Assembly (NCBI GenBank): GCA_007693955.1
Contig: RECR01000058.1
Span: 1 to 59,888, forward strand
Direction of reading: 5' to 3'
Source of the DNA: Gloeocapsa sp. DLM2.Bin57
GTDB taxonomy: Bacteria > Cyanobacteriota > Cyanobacteriia > Cyanobacteriales > Gloeocapsaceae
DNA: 59,888 nt
Shown: positions 26,009-35,788 of the stretch, piece after piece
How the letters are laid out: each line of letters opens with the position of its first letter
Numbering within the stretch: the stretch's first letter is position 1
Position numbers and translations under genes: made by a program
Notes under the pieces: model-generated
The model's database searches: none
The model's input: the letters and a program-made list of their open reading frames with translations, nothing else
What the model was told of the DNA's origin: nothing

Positions 26009-29000
26009 TTAGCTAAAAGGAACAAAATTATCAATACCTAAAGCGCTAGGTTGAACATTTTGTAAGAGAATGAAAGCACGTGGACTAGCAGAACCAATAC
26101 TACCATCGGCATCAATATTTACTAGAGTATTATTACGACCACTTTGACTGAAGGTGATATAACCAGCAGCTAAAGGATCGCTACCGCTAAAACCGATACT
26201 TTCCATGACTCCATTGAAATCTAGTAAGTCTTGACCTGGTGTAAAGTCAGTGATAATGTCTCCCGCGTCGGTAAGGCGATTATAGACAAAAGTATCATTA
26301 CCAAGACCACCTGTTAAGGTATCACGACCTGTAGAAGCAGTGATAGTATCGTTTCCAGGAGTACCTACTATATTATCTCGACCTGTACTTGCTTGGAAGT
26401 CGTTATCGATGATAGTAAGTACTGCGTTAGCTTCTGCTCCTAAGGTTGCTCCATTGGTAGGATTAGAGAGAGTAAGGTTGACGGTTTCGTCTCCTTCGAC
26501 GATGTCATCATCTACGATGGGTATGGTTACTGTAGCTTCGATTTGTCCATCATTGAAGGTTACTACTACTGGTGTGGGGTCAAAATCATCTCCTGCTGTA
26601 GCTGTATCACCTGTTGGGGTAACGGTTACGGTTACTTCCCCATCGCTACCATCACTTCTGACTAGGGTTATAGCTTCAACTACTGTTCCATCTTCGATTA
26701 CTGAGAAGTTGGTTGAGCTGAATTGAATTACTCCTGGTTGGGTAATGATAGCAGTAAAATCACTTTCAAAAGCTCCAATATCGGTAGCGTTACCTTTTGT
26801 CCGTGGGAATCCTTCCCCTCGTTGGTCAAACTCTAGGTTATCAGGATTACTACCTGCGTCAATCGCTGGACTACCTTCTAGTATAGCGTGAGTAAAGGTT
26901 GGTCCTCCGTTATCAGCTAAAGATCCTAAACCTGGATTGGTGTTACCGGTTATATCGGTTGCTTGATTGAAAGCATCTACAGCATTACCATCCCCAATCA
27001 GGTTATGACCATTACTGATAAAGGTGTTAGTAGTATCATCAGTAAAATCAACATCAGTATTATTATTACCAGAAACGAGACTAGAAGTTACTATGGTTTG
27101 TACACCTGCAAAACCTGAAGAGGCAATACCACTGCCTTGGTTAGATGAAGCAATGTTATTGGTAATGGTACTATTGTTAATATTTGTTGTACCATTACTA
27201 AATACCCCACCGCCAATATAAGCACGGTTACCAGTGATGGTGCTGTTGCTAAAGGATACTAGACCACCATAATTATTAACCCCACCGCCATTTCCGAAGG
27301 AAGCCGAGTTACCACTGATGGTGCTGTTGCTAAAGGATGCTGTACCATTACTAGATACCCCACCGCCTATATTATAAGCACTGTTACCACTGATGGTGCT
27401 GTTGCTAAAGGATGCTGTACCATTACTAGATACCCCACCGCCTATATTATAAGCACTGTTACCACTGATGGTGCTGTTGCTAAAGGATGCTGTACCATTA
27501 CTAGATACCCCACCGCCTATATTATAAGCACTGTTACCACTGATGGTGCTGTTGCTAAAGGATGCTGTACCATTACTAGATACCCCACCGCCTATATTAT
27601 AAGCACTGTTACCACTGATGGTGCTGTTGCTAAAGGATGCTGTACCATTACTAGATACCCCACCGCCATCGCCACGATAAGCGGAGTTACCACTGATAGT
27701 AATATTATTAAAATACGTTAGACCACTACTACGTACCCCACCGCCACGATAAGCGGAGTTACCACTAATAGTGCTGTTGCTGAGGGTGAGAAGCTCTGTA
27801 CTATTAATTCCACCTCCAGTATCAAAACCAGTTACAAAACCGTTGATAATGTTTAAACCATTTAAGGTTACGTTGCTATTTGCACTATTATTACCATCAT
27901 CGATATTAAAGACGCGAGATTGTCCACCTCCACTAACGGTAATATTGGGGTTGTTATCGTTGGTTATATCTCCGTTGATGGTTAGGGATTTATCGATCGC
28001 TAATTCTGTTCCTGCTAAGGTAATAGTACCACCGTTGAGATTAGGATCAAAGGTAACGGTATCCCCAGTATTTGCATAGGCGATCGCTTCTCGTAAACTG
28101 ATTAACCCGTCGCTATCGTCAACAAGATCATCGAGGGTGGTAACTATAGTACTTGGGGTTTCAGGACCAACCGAAGCACTACCAACAACTAGAGTAATAT
28201 TGTTAGAGTTGATTTGAGTGGTAAACTGTGATTCTCCTGGTAAGGTTGGGAAATTGAACTGAATATTGTTGGGATTAGTCGCATTAGCAAAATCAAAGAT
28301 GGTAAAGCTATCTCCCTCTTGGGGTACAAAATCGTTGACTAGAGAAACATTAACGGGAGTATCAGTAGCAAATGTGGCGTTACCACTGATATTAAGACTA
28401 TCAAATGAACCTGCACCAGTTCCCCCTAACTCGATATTGACAACACCATTAGTAGCTTGACTATAGTTACCAGTAATGTTTAAACCACCGATTCCATTAG
28501 TTCCACCAGGGTTAAGTTCTCCTCCTTGAATGTTAACTTGTTGAGCAGTAAGGTTACCATCTGCTGAGAAATTACCACTAGTTTGACTAAAGTTAGCGTT
28601 ATTGACGTTAAAGGTACTATTGTTAGCGATCACAAATTCACCACTATTGGTAAAAGCGCTACCAGTGGTAAAACTAGCCCCATTTGCTAGGCTAAAACTA
28701 TTGCTGTTGGTACGTAGATTACCTAGTCCTGGAATTTGTCCTGTACCAGAAATAGCGATCGCCGCGGCATTATTTTCTACAGGAATACTGTTAAGGTTTA
28801 AAGTACCATCGATCGCTTGCCAAGTACCACCAGTTAGGGTTTTATTACCACTATTATAGTTAACTACTGAGGTTACACTTCCTGCTGGAGTAGTTCCACC
28901 TACTGTCAAAGTACTTCCTGCTAAAGCGCTAACAGTTCCTTGGTTGTTGAATCTGTCAGGACGAATATTACCAGTACTAGTACTAGTAATGTTACCATTG

Positions 29001-31033
29001 TTAACAATTGTACCTGTACCTATCCCTGATCCTGTTTTTGTTCCTAAATCACTAGTAATAGAAGTACCAGGGGCGTTTAACTGTACTGTAGCATCTACAC
29101 CCAAAATAACCGTATCAGTAGCTTGTGGTCCAAATACCGCGCCATTACCACTGAGAATAAAGGTCTGATCATCGAAGTTGATTTCTTTATCTACTACAGT
29201 CTGATCGGTATCATCAACCACCAAAGCTGCATTAGGACCTAGAGTCGCAGTACCTGTAAAACTTCCTCCATTGCGTAGAGTAACAACAGCGTTAGGATTG
29301 GTGAGATTCAGGGTATTTTGGACAACAGCGTTATTGAGGATAACATTATTATTATTGTTGTCAAATCTTAATTGTGCTGTAGGGGTTTGAGATACGTTGA
29401 CATTATTAATTACCCCACCATTGAGGAAAAAGTCACCTTTATTGTTTAGATTAAGGGTTGTATCTGCTCCATCAGGTTGTAGTGTTCCGATGATTTCTAC
29501 TCTGCTGCTAGCATTTCTGGTTAAAGTTCCTGTAGTTATATCTGAAGGGTTAAATGGTCCTTGGAGTTTGAGAATACTATTAGCTTGTAAGTCGATAACA
29601 CCGTTAGATTCATTAGCAAAATCCCCTATTAAGGTAACCGTAGCGCCATTAACCCTGAGGACTCCTCTATTTCTAAAGGTTCTATCCGCACCTGCTGCAC
29701 CATTTTGTTTAACGTTGGTATCACCTATCAGTAGGTTAGCACCGTTTTGAGCGACAACTGTACCTGTTGAAGCGCCACGAGCATTGATAAATTGATCGGG
29801 ATTAATGATTCTATTACCACTACCTGTAGCAGTAATTGTCCCAAAGTTATTAAATATCCCTATCCCTTGGTTGTTTTCAACACCGTTAAAGACTATATCA
29901 CTACCTATGGTAGCCCCAGGTGCATTCATGTTAACCTGAGAACCGTTCAACATACTTAGTGTTACTGTTCTTGTTCCTCCAAAACCTGCATCCTTAGCAC
30001 TAACTCGTAAGCTAGCTGATTCCCCGAGATTAACTGTTTCTAGAAAAGTTGTATTAAATGATGCTGTACCAGAGGTGCGCTCGATAACTAACTGAGCATT
30101 TTTACCTAAGTTAGCATTACCTTGAATAGCTGTGGGACTGGCTAGATTTCTTAAAACTACTGCTGATCCTTCAGGTGTTAAATCAAGGTCTCCACTTAAA
30201 CTTTGTAGTCCTTGCAGTGTATTACTTCCACCACCTGCTTGGTCAAAAGAAGTAAACTCTAATTTGTGAGGTGATGTTTGAGTGATATTTGTTCCAATAA
30301 TAGTACCACCTTGAAGAATGTAGTTACCAGTATTACTATTAAGGGTTAAAGGCGAACTGAAAAGATCTAGAGTTCCAACAATAATTATTTTGGTATTGTT
30401 AACGTTGTTGCGATTAATAGTTCCAGAAGTAAGAGCAGGAAGAATAAAAGATCCCCCTAGTACTAGTTCTGAGTTTGAGTTGAGATTGATTGTACCTGTA
30501 TTATACCAGCCGCTACTGCCAAAAGCTAAACGTCCTTTGCTCGTTCCATCACCAACGTTAATTGTACCTTCGTTACCAAGTTGTTGATTAGTCGCTTCCC
30601 CTAACAGTAGGTAACCACCGTTAATAATATTGATTGTCCCGAAGTTAATAAAACCATTGCCATCATTTAAAGAATTTGATAGTTGACCTAAAACACTTAA
30701 ATCATCGACAAAACCATCGGGATTACCTTCTTGATTGATGAAATTCTTGGTATCTACACCATCACCACCTGGTACTAAATCTCCGTCAAAGGTCATTACT
30801 GAGTTAGCATTGGTAGTTAAACGACCATTTTTGTAGAGAAATGGCTCTTTTGTGGTTAACTCCTTGATGGTAATCTGTGCCTGATTTTGATTATCAAGGG
30901 TAATAGTTGGTAAAAATCCTGGTCGATTAATTTCGATAACGTCGTTACTATCAGGTTGTCTATTTGGACTCCAATTACTATTTACGGTCCATTCGCCATT
31001 GTTATTAATATTCCAGCTGATTGTTGTTGTCAT
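26009..31033 (-). CDS. very large repeat-rich secreted adhesin (choice-of-anchor, Calx-beta, RTX-like)
   Basis: About 1674 residues from ATG 31033, which has GGAG 7 nt upstream (an upstream in-frame ATG at 31063 lacks this). Parts: an N-terminal region with a GEWTVNSNWSPN start but no signal peptide; a long low-complexity beta-helix of Asn/Gly/Thr-rich strands; a segment TTLDDLVDDSDGLISLREAI typical of right-handed beta-helix choice-of-anchor proteins; four to five perfect 25-residue repeats (SGNSAYNIGGGVSSNGTASF); a Calx-beta domain (VIEDGTVVEAITLVRSDGSD, about 1490-1580); and a C-terminal RTX-like Ca-binding and type I secretion signal (DNIVGTPGNDTITAS, TGGLGNDTFVYN). Most likely exported by type I secretion as a surface or matrix adhesin. 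Confidence 0.85.
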   Translation of the reverse strand: MTTTISWNINNNGEWTVNSNWSPNRQPDSNDVIEINRPGFLPTITLDNQNQAQITIKELTTKEPFLYKNGRLTTNANSVMTFDGDLVPGGDGVDTKNFINQEGNPDGFVDDLSVLGQLSNSLNDGNGFINFGTINIINGGYLLLGEATNQQLGNEGTINVGDGTSKGRLAFGSSGWYNTGTINLNSNSELVLGGSFILPALTSGTINRNNVNNTKIIIVGTLDLFSSPLTLNSNTGNYILQGGTIIGTNITQTSPHKLEFTSFDQAGGGSNTLQGLQSLSGDLDLTPEGSAVVLRNLASPTAIQGNANLGKNAQLVIERTSGTASFNTTFLETVNLGESASLRVSAKDAGFGGTRTVTLSMLNGSQVNMNAPGATIGSDIVFNGVENNQGIGIFNNFGTITATGSGNRIINPDQFINARGASTGTVVAQNGANLLIGDTNVKQNGAAGADRTFRNRGVLRVNGATVTLIGDFANESNGVIDLQANSILKLQGPFNPSDITTGTLTRNASSRVEIIGTLQPDGADTTLNLNNKGDFFLNGGVINNVNVSQTPTAQLRFDNNNNNVILNNAVVQNTLNLTNPNAVVTLRNGGSFTGTATLGPNAALVVDDTDQTVVDKEINFDDQTFILSGNGAVFGPQATDTVILGVDATVQLNAPGTSITSDLGTKTGSGIGTGTIVNNGNITSTSTGNIRPDRFNNQGTVSALAGSTLTVGGTTPAGSVTSVVNYNSGNKTLTGGTWQAIDGTLNLNSIPVENNAAAIAISGTGQIPGLGNLRTNSNSFSLANGASFTTGSAFTNSGEFVIANNSTFNVNNANFSQTSGNFSADGNLTAQQVNIQGGELNPGGTNGIGGLNITGNYSQATNGVVNIELGGTGAGSFDSLNISGNATFATDTPVNVSLVNDFVPQEGDSFTIFDFANATNPNNIQFNFPTLPGESQFTTQINSNNITLVVGSASVGPETPSTIVTTLDDLVDDSDGLISLREAIAYANTGDTVTFDPNLNGGTITLAGTELAIDKSLTINGDITNDNNPNITVSGGGQSRVFNIDDGNNSANSNVTLNGLNIINGFVTGFDTGGGINSTELLTLSNSTISGNSAYRGGGVRSSGLTYFNNITISGNSAYRGDGGGVSSNGTASFSNSTISGNSAYNIGGGVSSNGTASFSNSTISGNSAYNIGGGVSSNGTASFSNSTISGNSAYNIGGGVSSNGTASFSNSTISGNSAYNIGGGVSSNGTASFSNSTISGNSASFGNGGGVNNYGGLVSFSNSTITGNRAYIGGGVFSNGTTNINNSTITNNIASSNQGSGIASSGFAGVQTIVTSSLVSGNNNTDVDFTDDTTNTFISNGHNLIGDGNAVDAFNQATDITGNTNPGLGSLADNGGPTFTHAILEGSPAIDAGSNPDNLEFDQRGEGFPRTKGNATDIGAFESDFTAIITQPGVIQFSSTNFSVIEDGTVVEAITLVRSDGSDGEVTVTVTPTGDTATAGDDFDPTPVVVTFNDGQIEATVTIPIVDDDIVEGDETVNLTLSNPTNGATLGAEANAVLTIIDNDFQASTGRDNIVGTPGNDTITASTGRDTLTGGLGNDTFVYNRLTDAGDIITDFTPGQDLLDFNGVMESIGFSGSDPLAAGYITFSQSGRNNTLVNIDADGSIGSASPRAFILLQNVQPSALGIDNFVPFS
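27308..27667. repeat. 75-bp perfect tandem repeat in the adhesin gene
   Basis: Copies begin at 27308, 27383, 27458, 27533 and 27608; the first four are complete and identical at every base, and the fifth is identical for its first 60 bp. Each unit encodes 25 residues and keeps the frame, so copy number changes lengthen the protein without frameshift. Confidence 0.95.
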
Positions 31034-31161
31034 CTTAGTACTCCATATAAAGAGGAAATACAATACCCAATATTTATTATTCCCTAAACTGCAGGATGAC
31101 TAACATTATTTTAGTTAATCTTTACTATAGCGCTATGGGCAAGGCATTCATTCTTAATTCT

Positions 31162-32229
31162 TCATTTCCCTCCGCGTTTCCACCGACTCCAGAGTAAAGC
31201 TAAATTAGCCTTAAAAAAACTTAATAAAAATAAACGTAGTTGCCAATTGGGATATTTTCGCCAGAGATTTATTAGATCATCTAGACTCAGCCACAGGTTT
31301 TTTGCTTGCAGATATTTACTTAATTCTGTTGGTGTTAAATAATCTTGCAGAGGTGCGGGTAAGGCTAAATTTTCTGGTAGAATGTTGGGGATGCTATTAG
31401 CGTCATAAGCACTGTTCACCCAATCAGGCTCATTACTTTTATAAGTTTTGGCTTGAGGGTGTCCAAAACCGATGTTTTTAATAAAAGATTTCATGGGGAT
31501 AATATGTACTCCTTGATGATATAAAACCCCTAAATTAAAGCTGATGTTCCAGTCTGTTTGCTGATTTCTTTCTAACCAAAATTGATTAACCATAGTGAGT
31601 TTGGTTTGAATATTAGCGGGTATATCATAATATTTACCAAAGGGGTTATATTGGGGTGGTTTATTGATTAAGTCTAATTTTTGCCAACGATTAGCCCAAG
31701 TAGCTAAACCCCAACAAAAAACCCGATTAGATACCATAAAATCTGTGTTAATAATCTGAGCAAATCCTCGGGGAACATTGGCGTAAGCACTAAGAGAAAA
31801 TACTTCCTCACAATCGCGGTAAGCTTCTAATAATCTACACATTCTGTCATAAAAACAGGGATTGGGAACAATATCATCTTCTAAGTAAACTAAACTAGGA
31901 TAAGTTGCTAAGACTTCGGTTAAACTGGTGAGAATCTGGCGATCACAGCCTAAATTTGAGTCTCTGCTTACAATTTCAATGGGCGTAAATTTTGCTAAAT
32001 CTTCCAGGATTTTTACACATTCAGCAATCAAGGGTTTATCACTTTCTTGACGATAACCATCTACAAAAGCGATAATTTGTTGTGGTTGGAGTGATTGTTG
32101 TTTAATACCTTCGGTGACTATTGTTAATAAATCAGGTCGATTAAAAGCAATTAAGACTAAAGGGGGAAGTTGTTGGGGAAGGATAATATCATCTAGGGTA
32201 AAAGAGAACTTTTTAGTAATGGGTTTCAT
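31162..32229 (-). CDS. glycosyltransferase family protein
   Basis: The 355-residue protein has a GT-A fold: LPPLVLIAFNRPDLLTIVTE at the start, SRDSNLGCDRQILTS, and the metal-binding VYLEDDIVPNPCFYD. The later FCWGLATWANRW block with clustered aromatics is typical of the acceptor side of this family in surface-glycan or sugar-nucleotide transferases. Substrate unknown; cytosolic with no membrane segment visible. It lies alone 98 bp downstream of the aroK end in the same direction. Confidence 0.75.
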   Translation of the reverse strand: MKPITKKFSFTLDDIILPQQLPPLVLIAFNRPDLLTIVTEGIKQQSLQPQQIIAFVDGYRQESDKPLIAECVKILEDLAKFTPIEIVSRDSNLGCDRQILTSLTEVLATYPSLVYLEDDIVPNPCFYDRMCRLLEAYRDCEEVFSLSAYANVPRGFAQIINTDFMVSNRVFCWGLATWANRWQKLDLINKPPQYNPFGKYYDIPANIQTKLTMVNQFWLERNQQTDWNISFNLGVLYHQGVHIIPMKSFIKNIGFGHPQAKTYKSNEPDWVNSAYDANSIPNILPENLALPAPLQDYLTPTELSKYLQAKNLWLSLDDLINLWRKYPNWQLRLFLLSFFKANLALLWSRWKRGGK

Positions 32230-32307
32230 AATTTGAAAACGTCAAATACCTTAGCTTGTACTACGTAGGAGTATGTCACTCATAATAGGTTACTCTAATT
32301 ACCTAGA

Positions 32308-32871
32308 CTAAATCTCTGGTTTTAAAACTGTGGGAATTTGTGCGAGAATTTCAGAGGCGATCGCTTCTGGAGTTTGTTCTGGTTGTATAATAATTTGTAG
32401 ATCTGCTTCTGCGTAGAGATGACGTCTTTGTTTTGATAAAGCAGTTAATTTAGCTTCTAAATCAGTATTCTGTAAAAGAGGTCGAGTTTGATCAGCGGTT
32501 AAACGTTGACAAAGTAATTCTACAGAAGCGTCTAACCAAATAACCAACCCATGACGTAAATAACTCCAGTTTTCTGGTTTTAAGACTATTCCTCCACCTG
32601 TAGCAATAACCGAGCGAGTATAAGCGTATAATTGACTTAAGATTTGGGTTTCCAACTCACGAAAAGCGATTTCTCCTTGAGTAGCGAAGATTTCTTGGAT
32701 ACTAGTTTGGGCTACTTTTTCCAAGAGATGATCACAATCAAAGAAACGATAGTCTAATTGTGGGGCTAAAATTTGACCAATGGTGGTTTTACCAGTACCC
32801 ATCATCCCCACTAGATAAATATTAATTCCTTTTAGGCGATCGCTTAATGTCACTGTTGTCAATTTTCTCAA
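32308..32871 (-). CDS. aroK: shikimate kinase
   Basis: The enzyme phosphorylates shikimate at O3 in aromatic amino-acid synthesis. P-loop GMMGTGKT at about residues 22-29, the shikimate-binding DCDHLLEK (about 45-52), ATGGGIVLK and the lid RPLLQN are all present. The reading frame opens with TTG at 32871; no ATG is available before the P-loop, and in-frame TTG 32862 or GTG 32853 are alternatives. It follows the receiver-Ycf55 gene by 10 bp, so it is probably co-transcribed. Confidence 0.9.
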   Translation of the reverse strand: MRKLTTVTLSDRLKGINIYLVGMMGTGKTTIGQILAPQLDYRFFDCDHLLEKVAQTSIQEIFATQGEIAFRELETQILSQLYAYTRSVIATGGGIVLKPENWSYLRHGLVIWLDASVELLCQRLTADQTRPLLQNTDLEAKLTALSKQRRHLYAEADLQIIIQPEQTPEAIASEILAQIPTVLKPEI

Positions 32872-32881
32872 TATTAATCTT

Positions 32882-34567
32882 TTATTTTAAACGATTAGAG
32901 TTACGATTACGATAACGGGTTTCTTGTACAGCGTTACCGATTCCTTGGACAAATCCTTTACCAATAAGACCGATCGCTTTTCCAATTACTTCTGTAAGTA
33001 AATAAACTACTATTCTGCCCAACCAATCGATTAAAGCTACGATACCAGGGGCGATCGCGTCTCGCGCTTCTACTGCGATAGTTACCCACCAACGGAAACC
33101 TTTTAACTGTTTTAATTCATTTTTCCGACAAGCTTTAATATAGGTTTTAAGAATACCACCCTTATCAAAATAGTAAACCTTGTATTGATCTTCAAAGATA
33201 TTTTGAGGATCTTCTAAATATTTTTCCCGACGATATTTCCAGGACAAACGATTACGAAATTTAGCGATATCTCTAGAGGAGATTATCTTATGTTGATAGA
33301 TATCTGGTTGAATTATTTCTTCATCGAGAAAATTATTTAAAATAGTTAACATCACCCCATTAGCTATTTCAATAATTAAATTATGCCATAAAATATCTAA
33401 TCTGGCTTGAACTTTTTCTGGCTCTATTTCTTCAGAGATTAAGTACTGAAAAACTTCTAATTTAAAAGGAATTTTATCTAATAAATCTTCTCTAATAAAC
33501 TCAGCTTCTTTTAGTAAAATATCTAATAATTGTACTTTTTCTGTCAAAATATTAGCATAATGTTTAGTAATAAAATCAAAACTAGAAACTTGCCACAAGT
33601 CCTTAATAATTAGATTAATATTATTTAATAATTCCTCTTCATCAGTATTAGTAAACTTTAACTTATCAACGGTGCGTATAACTTGATTATAAACCAGATA
33701 AAGTAATTCTTTTTTAGGTTTGGTGCGCAGAATATCTATTTCTAAAGGACTTTTAGTGAGGTTATCTACTCCCGACTGAATTTGAGCGAGAGTTTTTTCA
33801 TAGATATTATTTTTATTAATTTGTGTTTGTTGAGAAGGTATTAAAGATGCTTGAGGATTGGGGACAATTGCTGAGGTTGAATCACTGACAATATTAGATG
33901 CAGAAACCACCTGATTATCGATAACTACATACTCTACTGGTAATAACTGATTGACTAACCAACGAGCTAATAATAATTCACGACGACGACCTCTCCAAAA
34001 TAGCCAATCTAATACAGGGAGATTAGAATTACTCAAAGAGTGATTAACTTTTTTGAGACTATTATCGATTTGTTCTAAACCAACGCGACGTTGAACTTGT
34101 AACCATTTTTGAGATTTTCTTTTCGGAGTAATTGTTTGAATATTTTGTGCACTTTGCCAATAATTACCACCACTAGCTACCTCTCTCAAACCTCTAACGA
34201 CGGTAGTAAGGGGAGTTCCTTTAACGCAATAACCCTTAACTCCTAGATTATAAGCAGTAAGCAACAACTCAGGATTAGTTTGAGAAGTTAATAAAAAAAT
34301 AGGTAAATTAGGATATTGACGGTGGACTTCTTGACAGAATTGTATCCCAGATATTTGCGCGGGATCTGCTAAACGTAGATTTAATTCCAGAACAACTAAA
34401 TCTGGCAAATTATTAGCAATAAGACTTAAAGCTGACTCAGCGGTAGTAACCTGATTAGAGATTAAGATATCCGTGTAACCTTGTTCTCGTAAAGCTGTTT
34501 GTAAACCGATCGCGAAAATAGGATCATCATCTACTAAGAGTATTTGTAACCGTTGGCTGTTTGTCAT
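32882..34567 (-). CDS. response-regulator receiver domain fused to Ycf55/DUF3685
   Basis: The 561-residue protein starts with a receiver domain (about 7-125): acidic pocket DDD at 13-15, switch Thr in FLLTS and Lys in GVKGYCVKG. The expected phospho-Asp is replaced by Glu61 (PDLVVLELNLR), so phosphorylation at that site is not possible. The rest (about 290-540) is a Ycf55/DUF3685 domain with the LDILWHNLIIEIANGVMLTI helix and WWVTIAVEARDAIAPGIVAL; a hydrophobic C-terminal helix precedes a basic tail. Red-algal plastid Ycf55 is a homologue of unknown function. No His kinase is nearby. The link to aroK by 10 bp may reflect nothing more than co-transcription. Confidence 0.78.
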   Translation of the reverse strand: MTNSQRLQILLVDDDPIFAIGLQTALREQGYTDILISNQVTTAESALSLIANNLPDLVVLELNLRLADPAQISGIQFCQEVHRQYPNLPIFLLTSQTNPELLLTAYNLGVKGYCVKGTPLTTVVRGLREVASGGNYWQSAQNIQTITPKRKSQKWLQVQRRVGLEQIDNSLKKVNHSLSNSNLPVLDWLFWRGRRRELLLARWLVNQLLPVEYVVIDNQVVSASNIVSDSTSAIVPNPQASLIPSQQTQINKNNIYEKTLAQIQSGVDNLTKSPLEIDILRTKPKKELLYLVYNQVIRTVDKLKFTNTDEEELLNNINLIIKDLWQVSSFDFITKHYANILTEKVQLLDILLKEAEFIREDLLDKIPFKLEVFQYLISEEIEPEKVQARLDILWHNLIIEIANGVMLTILNNFLDEEIIQPDIYQHKIISSRDIAKFRNRLSWKYRREKYLEDPQNIFEDQYKVYYFDKGGILKTYIKACRKNELKQLKGFRWWVTIAVEARDAIAPGIVALIDWLGRIVVYLLTEVIGKAIGLIGKGFVQGIGNAVQETRYRNRNSNRLK

Positions 34568-34632
34568 TGTCTGGCATTAATACTTATATAATTAACCAAG
34601 GCTACTAACCTTGGCTAACATTTTTTTTGATT

Positions 34633-35778
34633 TTAGAGCAACTTAGCTGCTGTGGCTACACCAGCGCCAGGATTTACTCCATCATAACCCAAACTTTGCA
34701 GAGTTCCTTCTAAAGCAGCCATAACGGTGAGTAAGTCTCTCTCACAGATAAAACCAAGATGACCGATACGGAAGATTTTACCTTTAAGATGGTCTTGTCC
34801 ACCAGCGAGGGCGATATCATAGCGTTTTTTCATAGTACTACGAATCGCTTCAGCATCTACTCCAGTAGGCATAACAGCGGTAACCGCGGTACTAGCTGCG
34901 TTATCGGGAGCGAGTAGAGGTAATCCTAAAGCTTTAATTCCCGCGCGAGTAGCTTGAGTAATGCGTTGATGACGAGCGAAGATATTCTCTAACCCTTCAC
35001 GTTCCATCATTTCTAAAGCTGCTTGTAAAGCGAAAATGAGGTTAACAGGAGGGGTAAAGGGTGAAGAATCCTTATTAGTGGCTTTGCGATACGCACCTAA
35101 ATCGAAGTAAAAGCGAGGTAGGTTAGAGGTTTCGTAAGCTTTCCAAGCTTTAGGACTAACAGAGACGAATGACATACCAGGGGGAATCATGTAGCCTTTT
35201 TGTGACCCAGAACCTACAACGTCTAAGCCCCATTCATCGATAGGGATATTAACCGCACCTAAACTAGTGACTGCATCGACGATAATCAAAGCTTCGCCGT
35301 GGTTTTTGACGTATTTGTTGATGGTTTCTAGGTCATTAAGAACACCTGTGGAGGTTTCCGAGTGGGTGATAATCACTGCTTTGATTTTTTTCTCGGTATC
35401 GGCTTCAAGTTGAGCACGAAAATCTTCAGGATCTAGGGGTTTACCCCATTCTGCGGTAATTTCAGTAACCTCTAAGCCAAAAGCTTTACCAACTAAACCC
35501 CATCTTTCCCCAAATTTTCCGTTATTCCCTACTAAAACGCGATCGCCTTTACTAAGGAAATTAATAATACCCGCTTCCATCGCACCTGTACCAGAAGCGG
35601 CGAGCATAAGGACATCATTTTGGGTTTGGTGTATCCATTTGAGTTTAGCGGTTACTCTAGCGATAATTTTGCTAAAGTCTCCGCTGCGGTGACCGACAGG
35701 AGATTTAGCCATAGCTAGGAGGACTTTTTCAGGTACTGGTGTAGGTCCGGGGATGAGTAATAATTGTTTATCTTCCAT
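34633..35778 (-). CDS. class V aminotransferase (alanine/serine--glyoxylate type)
   Basis: A 381-residue PLP enzyme of the alanine-glyoxylate/serine-glyoxylate aminotransferase family, formerly called soluble hydrogenase small subunit in cyanobacteria. Lys194 in GSGSQKGYMIPPG binds PLP, D168 in IIVDAVTSLG contacts its pyridine N, and HRSGDFSK and the final RIGHLGF (carboxylate-binding Arg) are in place. It would convert glyoxylate, made by photorespiration, to glycine. It is the last gene of the lpd-trpC operon, 10 bp after trpC. Exact amino donor cannot be read from sequence. Confidence 0.87.
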   Translation of the reverse strand: MEDKQLLLIPGPTPVPEKVLLAMAKSPVGHRSGDFSKIIARVTAKLKWIHQTQNDVLMLAASGTGAMEAGIINFLSKGDRVLVGNNGKFGERWGLVGKAFGLEVTEITAEWGKPLDPEDFRAQLEADTEKKIKAVIITHSETSTGVLNDLETINKYVKNHGEALIIVDAVTSLGAVNIPIDEWGLDVVGSGSQKGYMIPPGMSFVSVSPKAWKAYETSNLPRFYFDLGAYRKATNKDSSPFTPPVNLIFALQAALEMMEREGLENIFARHQRITQATRAGIKALGLPLLAPDNAASTAVTAVMPTGVDAEAIRSTMKKRYDIALAGGQDHLKGKIFRIGHLGFICERDLLTVMAALEGTLQSLGYDGVNPGAGVATAAKLL

Positions 35779-35788
35779 GTTTTACTCC

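Noticed and set aside
27308-27667. Possible CRISPR array from regular repeats
   Set aside because: Units are contiguous with no spacers, and are in frame inside a long coding region.
26340-30587. Several plus-strand frames opposite the adhesin gene
   Set aside because: Antisense shadows of low-complexity Asn/Thr codons, rich in Val/Leu/Ser; no start signals.
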